NCBI RefSeq assembly: GCF_000090795.2
Contig: NW_003546343.1
Span: forward strand, 127,273 to 167,343
Reading direction: 5' to 3'
DNA from: Amphimedon queenslandica
Taxonomy: Eukaryota; Porifera; Demospongiae; Haplosclerida; Niphatidae
DNA: 40,071 nt
How positions within the stretch are numbered: the first letter of the stretch is position 1; each line of letters begins with the position of its first letter. The notes below the pieces were generated by a model. It was not told the origin of the DNA, searched no databases, and saw only the letters and a list, made by a program, of their open reading frames with translations. Positions 1 through 11,600 of this stretch are shown here, piece after piece. A program made the translations under genes and the position numbers.

Positions 1-163
1 TTCTTATATGTGAATAAAGACCAATCCTATAGTTTTAAGAAGTGAAAAGATGGTCATAATCATCCACACTCCAGCTGCAACATGACAACTGAGTGAGTTA
101 TTCCACCGTACCTGGTTCTGACGGACTGAGACTAAGTCTGATGATAGAAATTAGTCATAGGAC
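1..163. other. no assignable feature
   Basis: No convincing ORF, RNA gene or repeat was recognised here. It may be 3' UTR or intron of the tentative minus-strand gene beginning at 433. Confidence 0.4.
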
Positions 164-433
164 TCAGGTGAATACACTTCTGTCTTGATAGCAACGGAGG
201 GGCAAGCGCCCTGGCTCCTGAAAGCAAAATTTAGAAAAACGGGAATTCCCAATGAGTAAGAATATTCCTATGATAAAATGCTATAAAAGCCAAAACAGCA
301 ACCAAAGAGCTTACGGAAGAGATAAATAGAGTATACTGAAACAAAAGGACAGCTCAAAGTGGTTCTCACAGCTAGAATGGCTGGATAAAAAGACAAGATT
401 GCTCACCCTGTCCTTCTTACAAAAATCCGCCAT
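164..433 (-). CDS. tentative small three-exon gene, unknown product
   Basis: A possible small gene on the minus strand. An ATG in good context (AAAATGGCG) at 433-431 opens a nine-codon exon ending at a GTGAGC donor (407). A seven-codon exon (335-315) and a last exon (280-164, ending in TGA) follow in frame, both with AG acceptors. The joined product is about 54 residues, with a hydrophobic stretch near residues 12-29 that could be a membrane segment. A CCACACCC box lies upstream at 530-537, as at other promoters in this window. I do not recognise the protein, and downstream exons could lie beyond the window start. The call rests only on phase-consistent splice sites, so it may be chance. Confidence 0.28.
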
Positions 434-622
434 TTTACCACCAACTCAGGTGCGCGTTAATTAGAAAAATTTCATTGAATAAGGTCCATTCCGAGCACAA
501 TTCACAAAAATGCATGTAGGCCGAACTAACCACACCCATCACACCACACCTTCTAATGTTTGATTATAACAAAAATGACTGAAGTTAGAAAAAAGTTGAA
601 ATTAAATGTAAGTCGTTAATTT

Positions 623-3600
623 TTACAATTTCTTTTCATCATCAGAAGCAGCATGAGGAGGAGGAGCAGTATCATCTTGCTTAGTTTCAACAACTAAAAA
701 CAAAGAGAGAGGGAGAGAGAACATGTAAGAATAATGAATCATAACTCACTTGGTGCTTTTGGGTTCTCATTGTGATTAGCTCCTCCTACAGGAACATCAT
801 GAGGCACATCCTGTGGAGGAACATGCTCGGGCAGTCCTTTCTCACCTTTTGGTGACCCATGATCACTAGGTAATCCATGATCATTAGGTAACCTATGATC
901 ATAAGGAGGTAACCCGTGATCATTAGGTAACCCGTGATCATTAGGAGGTAATCCATGATCATTAGGTAATCCAGTATCAGGTTTTGTATCATGTGCTGCA
1001 GGTACTTCATGATGTTCAGTGGGTACTTCCTGGTGCTCAGGAGGTACTTCATGATGTTCAGTGGGTACTTCGTGGTGTTCAGGGGGTACTCCGTCATGGT
1101 TTTCCATTTTTGGTTTATGAATGAGGTTACCTTCGTCGTCATAATCATAATCATCTTCTTCCATTTCGTTTTCATACTGTTTGAATTCCTAAAATCATAA
1201 AACAAAAAATATATATAGTAGGTCTCTTAAAATTTTGTGAATCATTGTAATAATTTTTGTACAAGAAAAAAATTTTGAAAAGCAAATTTGCAAAAACTAA
1301 AGCTGTGCTATAAATAGAATAACGACATTACATCATCAGTAAACTCCTTGTGCTCATCATCCTCCCCAACTGGCTTCCATTCTTCCTTTATATTGAACAG
1401 ATCAGTGTTAGCGTATCTCACAAACTCTTCTAACGTGATCAAGGAATCATGATCTCGATCAACCTGATATTGATTTGATATATCAGTGATATTGATTGAT
1501 TGATTCATGTACTTCACTCATAACGTGTTCTCTCATTCTTGACATATCTTCGTGAGCTTCTCTGTCATTTTCAAAATCCTTACCATAATACTTCCTTATC
1601 TGAGGGAGAGAGAGAAAGGGGAAAAGAAATGAGGGAGAATGATGAGTAAATATGCATATTAATTATAAATATTTTGTTTTACTTCATTGACAAAAAGTGC
1701 TTCAACTTCACGAATGTCTAAAGTCCCATCTCCATTTGTATCTGATAATAACAATAATAATACATACAATTGTGCAACAAATGAAGTGAGAAAAACCAAG
1801 TACAAGGTTTAGTTGTACATGTACTTTATAAGCGTGCAATTACCGTGAAGGTGAAAGAATGTCCTAATGTCGAACTTTTCATCTTTAAATCCATCATCAG
1901 TCTTCCATACCTCCTCAAACTGATCTTTACTTGCTGGATGGAGCAATGGCTCATGAACCTTTCTCTCGTCTGATAGCTTCTTTAATCTAAAAAGAAACAA
2001 ATAAATATAAATATATTTTCATCTTTTCTTTCGTCTAACCTTGCTTCTTCTCTGAGTCTTTGAGTTTCGTCCATTTCCTTTAATTTCTGTCTTCTTCTGT
2101 GCTCGAGTTTCATTTCAAAATTTTTGAAATCTTCACGACGAGCGTGATCTAACTGCTCCTGAATCCTTTGATGCTATTGATATAATATTAGTATTCATTA
2201 TTACCATTATTATTATTATTAGTATTATCATAAGAATAACAGGAAGAGAATGACCAAATAAAATGTGTCAAATTACATTATTTATTTTATTATACAATAA
2301 GATGTACACATGGCTTTTGGAGCAACTTTAAAAATTCGTAAAAAATCCAAACTCAATCGGAATCAGCTCAAACTTTCTACACAACATAAGAAAATGTATA
2401 TGTATCAGAAAATGTAATAAAAGTTGAGAATTCTCTCCTAGTCATTTTTGGTAAAATTTGGCTGATGACCCTGTACTATAGTACAGGGACTTTGGCCCAA
2501 TTTCGGAGCAAATTAAAAAATTCGTAAAAAATCCAAACTTGATCGGAATCGGCTCAAACTTTCTACACAACATAAGAACATGTATATGTATCAGAAAATA
2601 TTATAAAAATGGAGAATTCTCTCCTAGTCATTTTTTGCAAATTTTGGTCAATGACCCTGTACTATTATAGTACAGGGTCATTTGGCCTAATTTTAGGGCA
2701 ACTTTAAAAATTTATAAAAAAATCTAATTTTGACCAAAATTCTATGGAAAACCCTGCAGTGTTTTCCATTCGTAATCCCTGCAGTGTCAAAGGTCTGAAG
2801 TTGCTATCTTCTGTACCTCTCTGATCTTCTCTTCCATTTCTTTATCTGACAAGTGTCTCCCTCTCTCTCTCTGTCTCCTAATCTCAATGGGCTCATGGGA
2901 TTCTCCTGCCATTTTTTGCCTGCAGAATAATAATAATAATAATAAATCAATCATACACTTAATGTTACGACAGTACCTGTGAAGATCTCTCAACTCTTCA
3001 ATGTTCCTCCTCTGCAGTTCCTCCATTTGAGACCGGATTCCTCCGTCACGGTGAGAGAGTCTGTCTCCGAGACCAGCTGCTAGATCTTCAGCTTTCTGCT
3101 CACGAAACCGCTTAGCCAAGTCTAACAATTCAGAAGTGTTTAAAAGATGATTGTCATCATTTAAAAATACATTCTTGTTGATTATTTTATGAAAGGAATT
3201 TAAATTAAAGAATAATCCTTGATTAAAGTACAACGCTAATGAAGTTGTAGACACAATAAGAATTAAGATTGGTAATGCATAACAGTATAACTAATGGTCA
3301 CAATATCTATCGAAATAAAGAGATAAATCTGCCTTAAAATCAATTTCATGGGCTTTAATTTTCACAATCATTAAAAAAATTTTTGAACTACCAGTATGTT
3401 GTACATGTACATGTACCATAATAAAATTAATTATGGGTTAATTTTTATAGTAAATGCTACAAATTTTTCTCGCAATACGGTTGCACCAATTAACAAAAAT
3501 AGAGCAGTCCTGTTAACAGAGGATCCCTTACCAGGATTATTAGCGATGAGTTCTTCCCAGTACCTCTTGTACTCCTCGTCCTGTCCTTTCATTGACAAAG

Positions 3601-3754
3601 ACTCTCTTATCTTCTTCATCCTCTCCATTATAGTATCATGCAATGGACGCTCCCTTTTTCCTTCTTCTTTCTTCTCATTTCTAAAAGGAGAGGCTTCTGA
3701 TGAAGACAAAGAAACAACGGATAGAAACAGAAACACAAGAACCCAAGAGGACAT
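623..3754 (-). CDS. NUCB: nucleobindin (NUCB1/NUCB2 family), secretory-pathway Ca2+-binding EF-hand protein
   Basis: Nucleobindins are Golgi/secretory calcium-binding proteins. Ten exons join in phase (3754-3532, 3121-2977, 2919-2817, 2173-2040, 1986-1844, 1741-1683, 1599-1513, 1463-1332, 1188-750, 693-623) to give about 511 residues. Visible parts in order: a signal peptide (residues 1-21, MSSWVLVFLFLSVVSLSSS); charged helices including DFKNFEMKLEHRRRQKLKEM; the family block EEVWKTDDGF...FHLHD; EF-hand 1 (DTNGDGTLDIREVE, about residue 250); and EF-hand 2 (DRDHDSLITLEEF, about residue 300). After the second EF-hand the usual leucine zipper is not evident. Instead there is an acidic DYDYDDEG segment and a long His/Pro tail of EVPxEHH and GLPNDHG repeats, ending at TAA. 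Intron 3 carries a 186-bp repeat array. The gene is head-to-head with NADK, 119 bp between start codons. Family assignment is firm; the tail is unusual. Confidence 0.9.
758..1112 (-). repeat. in-frame coding minisatellite encoding EVPxEHH and GLPxDHG repeats
   Basis: Within nucleobindin exon 9, two adjoining blocks of in-frame short repeats are seen. One encodes variants of EVPPEHH/EVPTEHH. The other encodes variants of GLPNDHG/GLPPYDHR. Together they give a His-, Pro- and acid-rich tail. Near-identical DNA units (such as GATCATTAGGTAA on the plus strand) show that it arose by tandem duplication. Confidence 0.85.
2310..2740 (-). repeat. 186-bp intronic tandem repeat, array A
   Basis: Just over two units lie in nucleobindin intron 3. 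Palindromic cores start at 2469 (CCCTGTACTATAGTACAGGG) and 2655 (same arms with a 3-bp longer centre), 186 bp apart. Flanking motifs GGAGCAACTTTAAAAATT, TTCTACACAACATAAGA and AGAATTCTCTCCTAGTCATT recur in the other arrays. By the convention that the unit reads ...AAAGTTGCTCC, this array is on the minus strand. Confidence 0.9.
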
Positions 3755-3873
3755 CTTAAATTTAGTATACGGACTTTCTACGGAGCAAGTTTAATGTTTT
3801 ACTGAGAAGGTGCGGTTTTGTAAATTTAACTCCGGATATCCGTTCAGCCTTTAATATTGTGGGTGTGGCTATA
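3755..3873. promoter_or_regulatory. shared divergent promoter region, NUCB / NADK
   Basis: Only 119 bp separate the start codons of nucleobindin (minus) and NADK (plus), so core promoters and 5' UTRs of both must lie here or overlap the first exons. A GGGTGTGGC box at 3861-3869, just before the NADK ATG, resembles the GGGCGTGGC boxes elsewhere in the window. No TATA box is evident. Confidence 0.6.
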
Positions 3874-6607
3874 ATGGCAGGAATGGCTAGGGCAGAACCA
3901 GATATGTCAAATGCAGCAGAAAAGAAACGACAATCTTACAAATATTACAATCAAAGGTATTCGTTTTCATTGCCAATTAAAATACCTTTCTATTCTCTCT
4001 CTCCCCCTCGCTCTCAGATCTCAACTTGATTTTTATCCTGAACAAACTGATAGTGATGAAGAACCAAAAAGCAAAGCAATGATCCAGAAGGCATCAGATA
4101 TGTAAGCTCTTGACACTTATTAGCACATGCACCGTACTTGTATATTTGCATCAAGCCCTGTGTGTATATATAGTGTGTTTGCACTCTTTTATCAAGACTA
4201 CTATATCTGCTACTTCCACTACCAATACTACTCTTATCATTACTGTTGCTGTAGTTTCTCTCACTCTCTTAAAATATGATTACTGTATCACTCAGTTATT
4301 GTATAGAAGCCAGTTTAATACTAGCTCTTGCAGTTACTATACACAAATGTCAGGTTTCATTTAATATTAAGTTACTGTCAATATCAAGGACTTTCACTTG
4401 ATAATGCAATCACTGATAACAGTGTAATACAACAGACTCTAGGATTCAGTGATATGTTGATTCATAGGTCAGGCATTGAAGACCCTTCGTGTGATCATCA
4501 TCTATTATGGAGGGAAGCACCAAAACGTGTCCTACTAATGAAGAAGTTCAGAGATGAAGAGGTTACTGCAACTTTCAAGAATGTTGCAAAATGGCTGATA
4601 GAGGTATAAAGGAAAGATAGAGTAATGCATGCTTGACATAGTTATTGTCATTCTATAACAGCATACACATATTTGTGGTTATGAAAGCAGTGATATTTAT
4701 GTTGATTCATATTCTGATAATTACCATAAAACGACTCCTGCATACTATGATACTGTACTTATGCTTTGTAGTGCTAATTCTGATCCTATTTTTGGTAGGA
4801 GATGAATGCTGTCATTATATGTGAGCCTGCTGTATTGAAAGAGAATCTTATCTGTCAAGAAGAGTTTAGTTCTATTTCTCGGCAATTTTTAACATGGAAA
4901 GATGGTAGGTAGTAATACATGTAGCACATACATGTACATTCTCTCTTTCTTCTTTATATTGTCTCCTCTTTGTTTCTCTTATTCTAAAGAAGATGAAGAT
5001 TCTGAAGAAGAAGATTCTAAAGAAAAAGTGTTGTCAGATATTGACATAATAATATGCATTGGTGGAGATGGTACTCTCCTATACACCTCATCAATGTTTC
5101 AAGTACAATTAATGATGATCATATTAAACCTGTTATATCATTCATTGCTAGGATGGCACAGCAGTTCCTCCGGTATTGTCATTCAACAATGGCTCCTTAG
5201 GTTTCCTCACTCCCTTTCCCATAACTGAGTACAAAAGCCACATTCAGAGGGTCTTTAAAGGTTAGAGCTAAAACTGTATTACCTTTAACAGTGACAACCA
5301 CTGAACATCAGTACAATATGTATATGCATTGATTGAATTTGATATGGCCAAAAAATCATGTTAAATATGTACATACACACATAAACCACTAGCTTCTTAT
5401 TGTCTTCCATGTACTTCTATAGTTAATTTTAACACTCGCAACTTTATTTGCAGGTAAAGTAAGCATCACTCTAAGACACAGGCTAATATGCGAGATACGG
5501 GCAAATAATAAAGTTGCTCTCCCTCTTTCTCCTGATAATGAAGACATATGTCACGTTGATTATTGTAAAGACCATCCAGTCTCACCTCCTCCTAATGATA
5601 TGCGAAGATTATCAAAGTTTTCGACTAAAGTCATGATAAGCAGCCAGGATAAACTAAAGACTAAAATGATGGTATGGAAGACTCGGATGTTTTTTGTTGT
5701 GTTTGTAGAGTTATCTAGCAATTCTTGTTTTTGTTTATTGTTTATTGTTTGTCAACAGGTGATGAATGAGGTTGTGGTTGATCGTGGCCCCTCCCCTTAT
5801 CTGACTAATCTTGAGTTGTGCTGTAACGGTCGGCCAATGACATCAGTTCAAGGAGATGGTATACTAATAATAGATGATGACGATAATTAATTGATTCATT
5901 AATAATAGGTATAATAATAGCTACACCAACTGGAAGTACAGCGTATTCATTAGCAGCTGGTGCTTCAATGGTCCATCCCAGTGTCCCTTGTATGCTCATA
6001 TCACCAATATGTCCTCACAGCCTCTCATTTAGATCCATTGTAATACCAGCTGGTGTGGAAATATCAGTAAGTTACCTATTATTAATGTTTAGCCTAACAT
6101 CTATTAAACAAGTTGTGTGTCCCTTTGAATTTCATACTGAATGTTGGGAATTGCTTTCAAAATAAACTAGCAACTTTGGGCCAACAGCATAAAAACAGTT
6201 TTATGTAGACACCAAACTAGTTTCAACATAACCGAATGTAAGAAAGTTTCCAAGTGGGAATTAGTTTAAGCCATACACTAGGTAACATAAATATTGCATA
6301 CAGTTTATTATGCTGTATTGCTAGTGACAACTGAATGTATGTTTTTAGGTCACAGTTGCGACTGAGAGCAGGAACTCTGCTTGGGTCTCATTTGATGGAA
6401 GAAACAGGCAGGAAATATTTCAAGGAGATTGGTTAGGATTTTTTGATTATTTAATATTTATTTTTTATTCTTTTCTTTAGTGTTGTGGTGACCACTAGCT
6501 CCTGTCCCGTCCCTTCTGTTAATAATACTGGTCACGTGACTGACTGGTTTGATAGTCTGGCTGAGTGTCTTCACTGGAATATTAGGAAGCAGCAAAAGAA
6601 ACTATAA
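3874..6607 (+). CDS. NADK: NAD kinase
   Basis: ATP-dependent phosphorylation of NAD+ to NADP+, the source of the cellular NADP(H) pool. The ATG at 3874 ([19 protein letters not shown]) is the first in frame; a second ATG follows at 3883. Exons give the family landmarks in order: [15 protein letters not shown] (about 4520-4564); [20 protein letters not shown] with the catalytic GGDGT loop (about 5044-5103); [11 protein letters not shown] (about 5190-5215); [19 protein letters not shown] (5762-5820); [19 protein letters not shown] (5922-5978); [32 protein letters not shown] (6380-6420); and a last exon ending [10 protein letters not shown] then TAA. An acidic insertion ([12 protein letters not shown], near 4995) lies before the GGDGT segment. 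The exon joining residues after codon GAT at 4098 is uncertain; acceptor at about 4420 fits phase. Convergent with the kinesin gene, 220 bp apart. Confidence 0.93.
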
Positions 6608-6827
6608 ACTGTATCTATTGTGTAAATTATGTCATTCTGTTTGTTTTTAATTCAAAATTTTAACCGTTTCTTTAATAACTGATTATATTTTTTAATTAAA
6701 AATTAGAATTATAATATAATAATGTGTTAATATAGAAACTAAAAGTGTGAATGGCGTGTGACAGTTACTTGTATTTCAACAGCAACGTTGTGGTTGATTC
6801 TTGCTTCTATACACAAATCAGACATAA
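6608..6827. other. convergent 3' intergenic region, NADK / kinesin
   Basis: AT-rich spacer between two convergent stop codons. It presumably holds both 3' UTR ends. I see no RNA gene or repeat. Confidence 0.5.
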
Positions 6828-7856
6828 TTATCGTTGACAATGACAGGGTCTAACCTTCTCTCTACTATACTGTAATGGCGTCATCTTGTTGTCATCTCTA
6901 ATATGTGAATCGGCTCCTCGTTCTAATAATATTTTTAATGTTTCGGGACTATTCGATAAAACAGCGTAATGCAATGGAGTTAGGCCAGTGTTATCTTTAA
7001 GATTAATATCGCACCTGTGTATAATTGATAATTATAATTAATCTCCCTTTTCCCTCCTATTTCTTATCTCTCTCCTTACTTGTCTGATATTAATAATGCA
7101 TTAAGTGACATAGTTAGGTTATCTTGTGAAGCTAAGTGCACTGCACTCCAGCCATGAAGATCAACAAGATTAATAGAATTAGGCTACAATGAATGAAGGA
7201 GAGCATGCAACACATAAAACATTATGCAGCAATGAAGAACTTACATTGTTTTGTACTATTAGCTGTATACATTGAGTTTTGCTATGCTGGACTGCATAAT
7301 GTAGGCACGTTCTCCCCTCACTGTCACTTATTCCAATATCAGCCTATAAATAAAAACACAGCCATTATAATATAGTCCATTGCTCCCTCCCTTTATTCCT
7401 TCATACATTTCCTTGCAAAAGTGTTTTTATATTGTGAGGTTTATCTGCCAATACTGCAACATGCAACGGACTTTGAATACTGTTGTTGCGTCCATTGATG
7501 GCTTTGCTATCAACCGTTGAGTACTTTATAAGAGTTTCTAGTGTCCTATTATACCAATGGCAGTTAGTGATAGACTGTAGCAATCATTCTAATATCACTA
7601 GTACTTTGTTGAGTTGTTTCTAGCTGCTATATGATACACAGTTTCTCCATTGCAATCAGTTATACTGGTAATAGCTCCAAGCCTATAGGTTAAAATGTAG
7701 CCCTTTCCCGTTGTAATATTACACTTACTTTAGTAATGATTTGATGACACTGTGCTGCTCATGAAATGCTGCTAACATTAAAGCTGTTCTTCCATCTTTA
7801 TTAACAGCATTGACACTAGCTCCTAAATCCTTTACTAACAAGCTGCAACACTATAT

Positions 7857-7893
<37 letters not shown>

Positions 7894-8197
7894 TAATATC
7901 AATTAAAATGATGATGGTTTTTACTTTACTGTTTCCAGCCATTGCAGAGTACATCAATGGGGTATTACCTTCAGCATCAGTGCAATCAATACCAGCCCCT
8001 GTCCCTGATAATTCTTTTACCAACTGACGATTATCTAAAAAAATAACAAAAAACAATAATAAATATCCTTTAGTAGTCTCACTGGATATTGCAGCAAAGT
8101 GTAGCTGTGATGGACTATTCTGTGTTAAGTTGTACTGATCAAGTAGCTCATCGACCGAAGACAAGCTAGCATTTATTGATGCAGAGGAAGACGCCAT
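6828..8197 (-). other. ankyrin-repeat-coding exons at the 3' end of the kinesin gene
   Basis: About eight to nine ankyrin repeats are readable: [139 protein letters not shown]. The protein ends at TAA 6830-6828. The exon containing the ATG at 8197 (MASSSAS) has an acceptor immediately before it and joins in phase to the preceding exon (TVYSPL), so this ATG is probably internal. Confidence 0.8.
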
Positions 8198-8207
8198 ACT
8201 GCTAGTA

Positions 8208-8243
<36 letters not shown>

Positions 8244-8571
8244 TCAAGTATAATAATAATAATAGTATTAATATCAATAATAATATCAAGTAGATTTTCT
8301 CACAGTGGACTATAAACTGTAGGTAATGATCCAGTCCTGTGACCTGCATAAGCTCCCCCTCCTCCTATTCCTCCTCCTAGGCTTAGCATTGATATTGCTG
8401 AATTGGGTCTATGTGTGTAGTCAATGGAATTGAGATAAGAGCATTAAATTGATGCAATATACAGTACCTGCTATTGTATGGTGATACTACACTGGTGTAA
8501 TCGTTGAACTGATAATACGAGGTTTTCTTAGCAGTGAATGTATCACAACCTATCAACAATGATTATAATGA

Positions 8572-8629
<58 letters not shown>

Positions 8630-11600
8630 GTTGAAGCCTGCCTTGTATTTCACTAAGGAGGCCGATTTCAAGCAAACGTTGTCCAACTCTTTCGGCTCCT
8701 TCAACGTCAGTCACACCTTCCATATTAGCAGAAAACCACTGTGCTGCATCAAGACCTGTGACATCACAACAACATTAACAAATAATATTTAAGAATATTA
8801 CGCACCAGTAAATATCCTAACTCCAGACTGAAGTACTTGAGATGGTATACCAGTGTTGGGATCAGATATGGCAGTACTGTACATCATCAGCGATTCATTG
8901 ATGCTTTGATTATAGGGTGATACCCCATGCTGTTGCTATAGACACTGACATTACAAAGAATGAATAAACATGAACTTACTGGACTATAGATTGGATGCCT
9001 TGGTAGCATAACACCTGCCCTGATACCCAGTCCTGGTCTGTATATAAATAATAATCATAATTATTATTACTACCATAGTTATTATATATCTCTCAATACC
9101 TGACTGATATTGGCACTCTCCTAGGAATATTCCCAACTGTTGGTGGGTGAGGTAGGCTGGATCCTGTTGGTTGTGGTCTTGTTGGCAGTTGGGGTCTGTG
9201 GAAGAGTTTCTCTGATGACGGGCTAGCTGTGCCATCTGGTTTAAACCCTGCTCTCATTTTGGCAAGATATTCTTTTTGTTTCGCTATCTCTTCCTTTTCA
9301 TCAGCTAGTCTGTAGAAAATAAAATGTAAAAAAATGTAAAAAAAAATTAAAAGTTTGAGAATGTCTAAAAGTATTATTTTATTAAATATAAAACAAGAAG
9401 TTGGCTCAAGCTTTTGGGATGCACTATTAGCTCCAAAAAGAATTAACAATTCTCACTACATGAGCTATGAGAAGTTTTTTTGAACATTGTTTAAAGATTC
9501 CTCATACCTTTTCTTTTCTTTTTCAACTTGTGCTAGTTTTTCTCTGTATTCATCTTCAGCTTCACTTCTAATCTTCTCCCTCTCCTAAACCATATACAAA
9601 CACACACATACACACATACATGTACATGTACATATATGTAAATACACAAACGTTAGCAAACCTCTTCAATTGCCTTTTGTATATCTTCACTCTCTGCACC
9701 TCCTCCTTGCAAAAACTAGTGAGCATACAGACAGTCCAATAAGCACAATAAATGCAGTCATTATTGTACCATTTTCTCCATCTTTTCTATCTCTTTCAGT
9801 AGCTGCATCTTCTCTTCTTCTGCTTTTCTAAATAACTGCTTTTGCTTCACAAGCTCTGAAATGACCTCATCCTACACACACACATGATGATTGCATTGAT
9901 CAGTTATATATTGTTCATGGATATTTACCTTTTCTCTCTTCAGTTTTTCTTCATCAATAGAAGGACCTCCTGTCCCTCCTCCTCCTCCTCCTTTCTCAAG
10001 CTGTTCCTTGAGTCTCTTTATTTCTTCCTGATAGGCTGACAGCAGCGCTTTTTGTGATACGTCTTTATTTATTATTGCTTTGTTTTTAACGTTTTTAGCT
10101 CTGTTATTATCGCGATATGGTAACAAAGACAATATCAGTAGGTTATTACCTTTTAGCAAACAATAAGCTATTGAGTGATTCGGTATAGCAAGAAGAGACG
10201 GGAGTTATTGTAGTTATTAGTGACGTTTTACAGTTACCACCTAATGAATCTAAAAAAAAAATAAAAAGAACATGTAAATGAAAGTTTGAAGGATTTCATA
10301 GGGCAGTTCACCTTGTAATATTCTGGTTAGTTTAGAATCTCTGTAAGGTATATGGGGACTGGAACTGCTAGTCAATGACATCACTACTTTACCAAAAGTA
10401 TGGAGAGACACATTAATGTTCTTTGTCTCAGTTTGCTGCTGCAATTTAGCATCACTGTCAAGCCTATAGTAACAAATAAAGATTATTACTATCACAAAAT
10501 TAATGGCTTACTTTTCCGATCCAGCTAAATCAACAAGTCTCAGTTTTCCAATGGTTACTATTCGACCACCTTCAGCAGTGCATATTGCATGTTCCACTAT
10601 AATAGTGAACACTGTATGACTTCTACTGCTCTCCTATAAATAGTAACATTACATCACCAGTACAACACTGAGGGCCGGCATCTATAAATAGCATACCACA
10701 TTCATCCTAGTCGATGCTGTCTTCCTTAGTGATGCTCCATCTTGTATCAACTTCTTTAATTCTCGAGTTGATCGGACGACATGTTCCGATAATCCTTCGA
10801 CATAAACTCCACCCACTCCATCCTCTCGTATGCGAAGATTATCTTGCAAAGGGTTCTATGCCAAAACCACATTATCATCAATAAAGTGATTATCATCACA
10901 CGTTAATTTTACCAGTAAATCTGTTAGCTTCTCGTTGTAGATTTCAAGATACAAAACACGAACAAGAAACTGGTCTTTAATGCTAGCGGTTGTTTTGATA
11001 TCTGTTAATTGTAATGTTAAGGACAATATATACTAATGAATAAACTATAATTATAATATTTAATGTAATATTTAATTTAATGGAGGATACAGTTAAAGAC
11101 TTCATCAGATGCTCTTGGTACTATTCCTCTGGTCATCTCGTCATTGCCTCCTTCAATTGTATAACTCTTACCAGTGCCTTAACAATAAATATCATAATAA
11201 CTCCATTTTATTACATTTCATGATACATATACATGCATTTATGTTATGTAGAAAGTTTGAGCTCATTCTGATGAATTTTTAAAGTTGCTCTAAAATCAGG
11301 CAAAAGTCCCTGTGCTATAGTACAGGGTCATCGGTCAAATTTCACCAAAAATGAAAAAGAGAAAATTCTCAACTTTTATTACATTTTTTGATACATATAC
11401 ATGTTCTTATGTTGTGTAGCAAGTTTGGGCTGATTCTGATCAAGTTTGGATATTTTACAAATTTTTAAAGTTGCTCCAAAATCGGTCCGAAGTCCCTGTA
11501 CTATAGTACAGGGTCATTGGCCAAATTTTGCCAAAAATAACTAGGAGAGAATTCTTCATTTTTATAATATTTTCTGATACATATACATGTACTTATGTTG

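Noticed and set aside
991..1200. Plus-strand ORF opposite the nucleobindin repeat tail
   Set aside because: A shadow of the low-complexity coding repeat on the other strand.
8197..8197. ATG of MASSSAS as start of a separate ankyrin gene
   Set aside because: A splice acceptor lies right before it and the exon joins in phase to the upstream exon ending TVYSPL. An alternative promoter is not excluded, but a separate gene is not needed.
8575..8630. Long triplet-repeat ORFs (poly-Ile, poly-Asn, poly-Tyr) at TAA tracts
   Set aside because: They arise from microsatellites inside introns.
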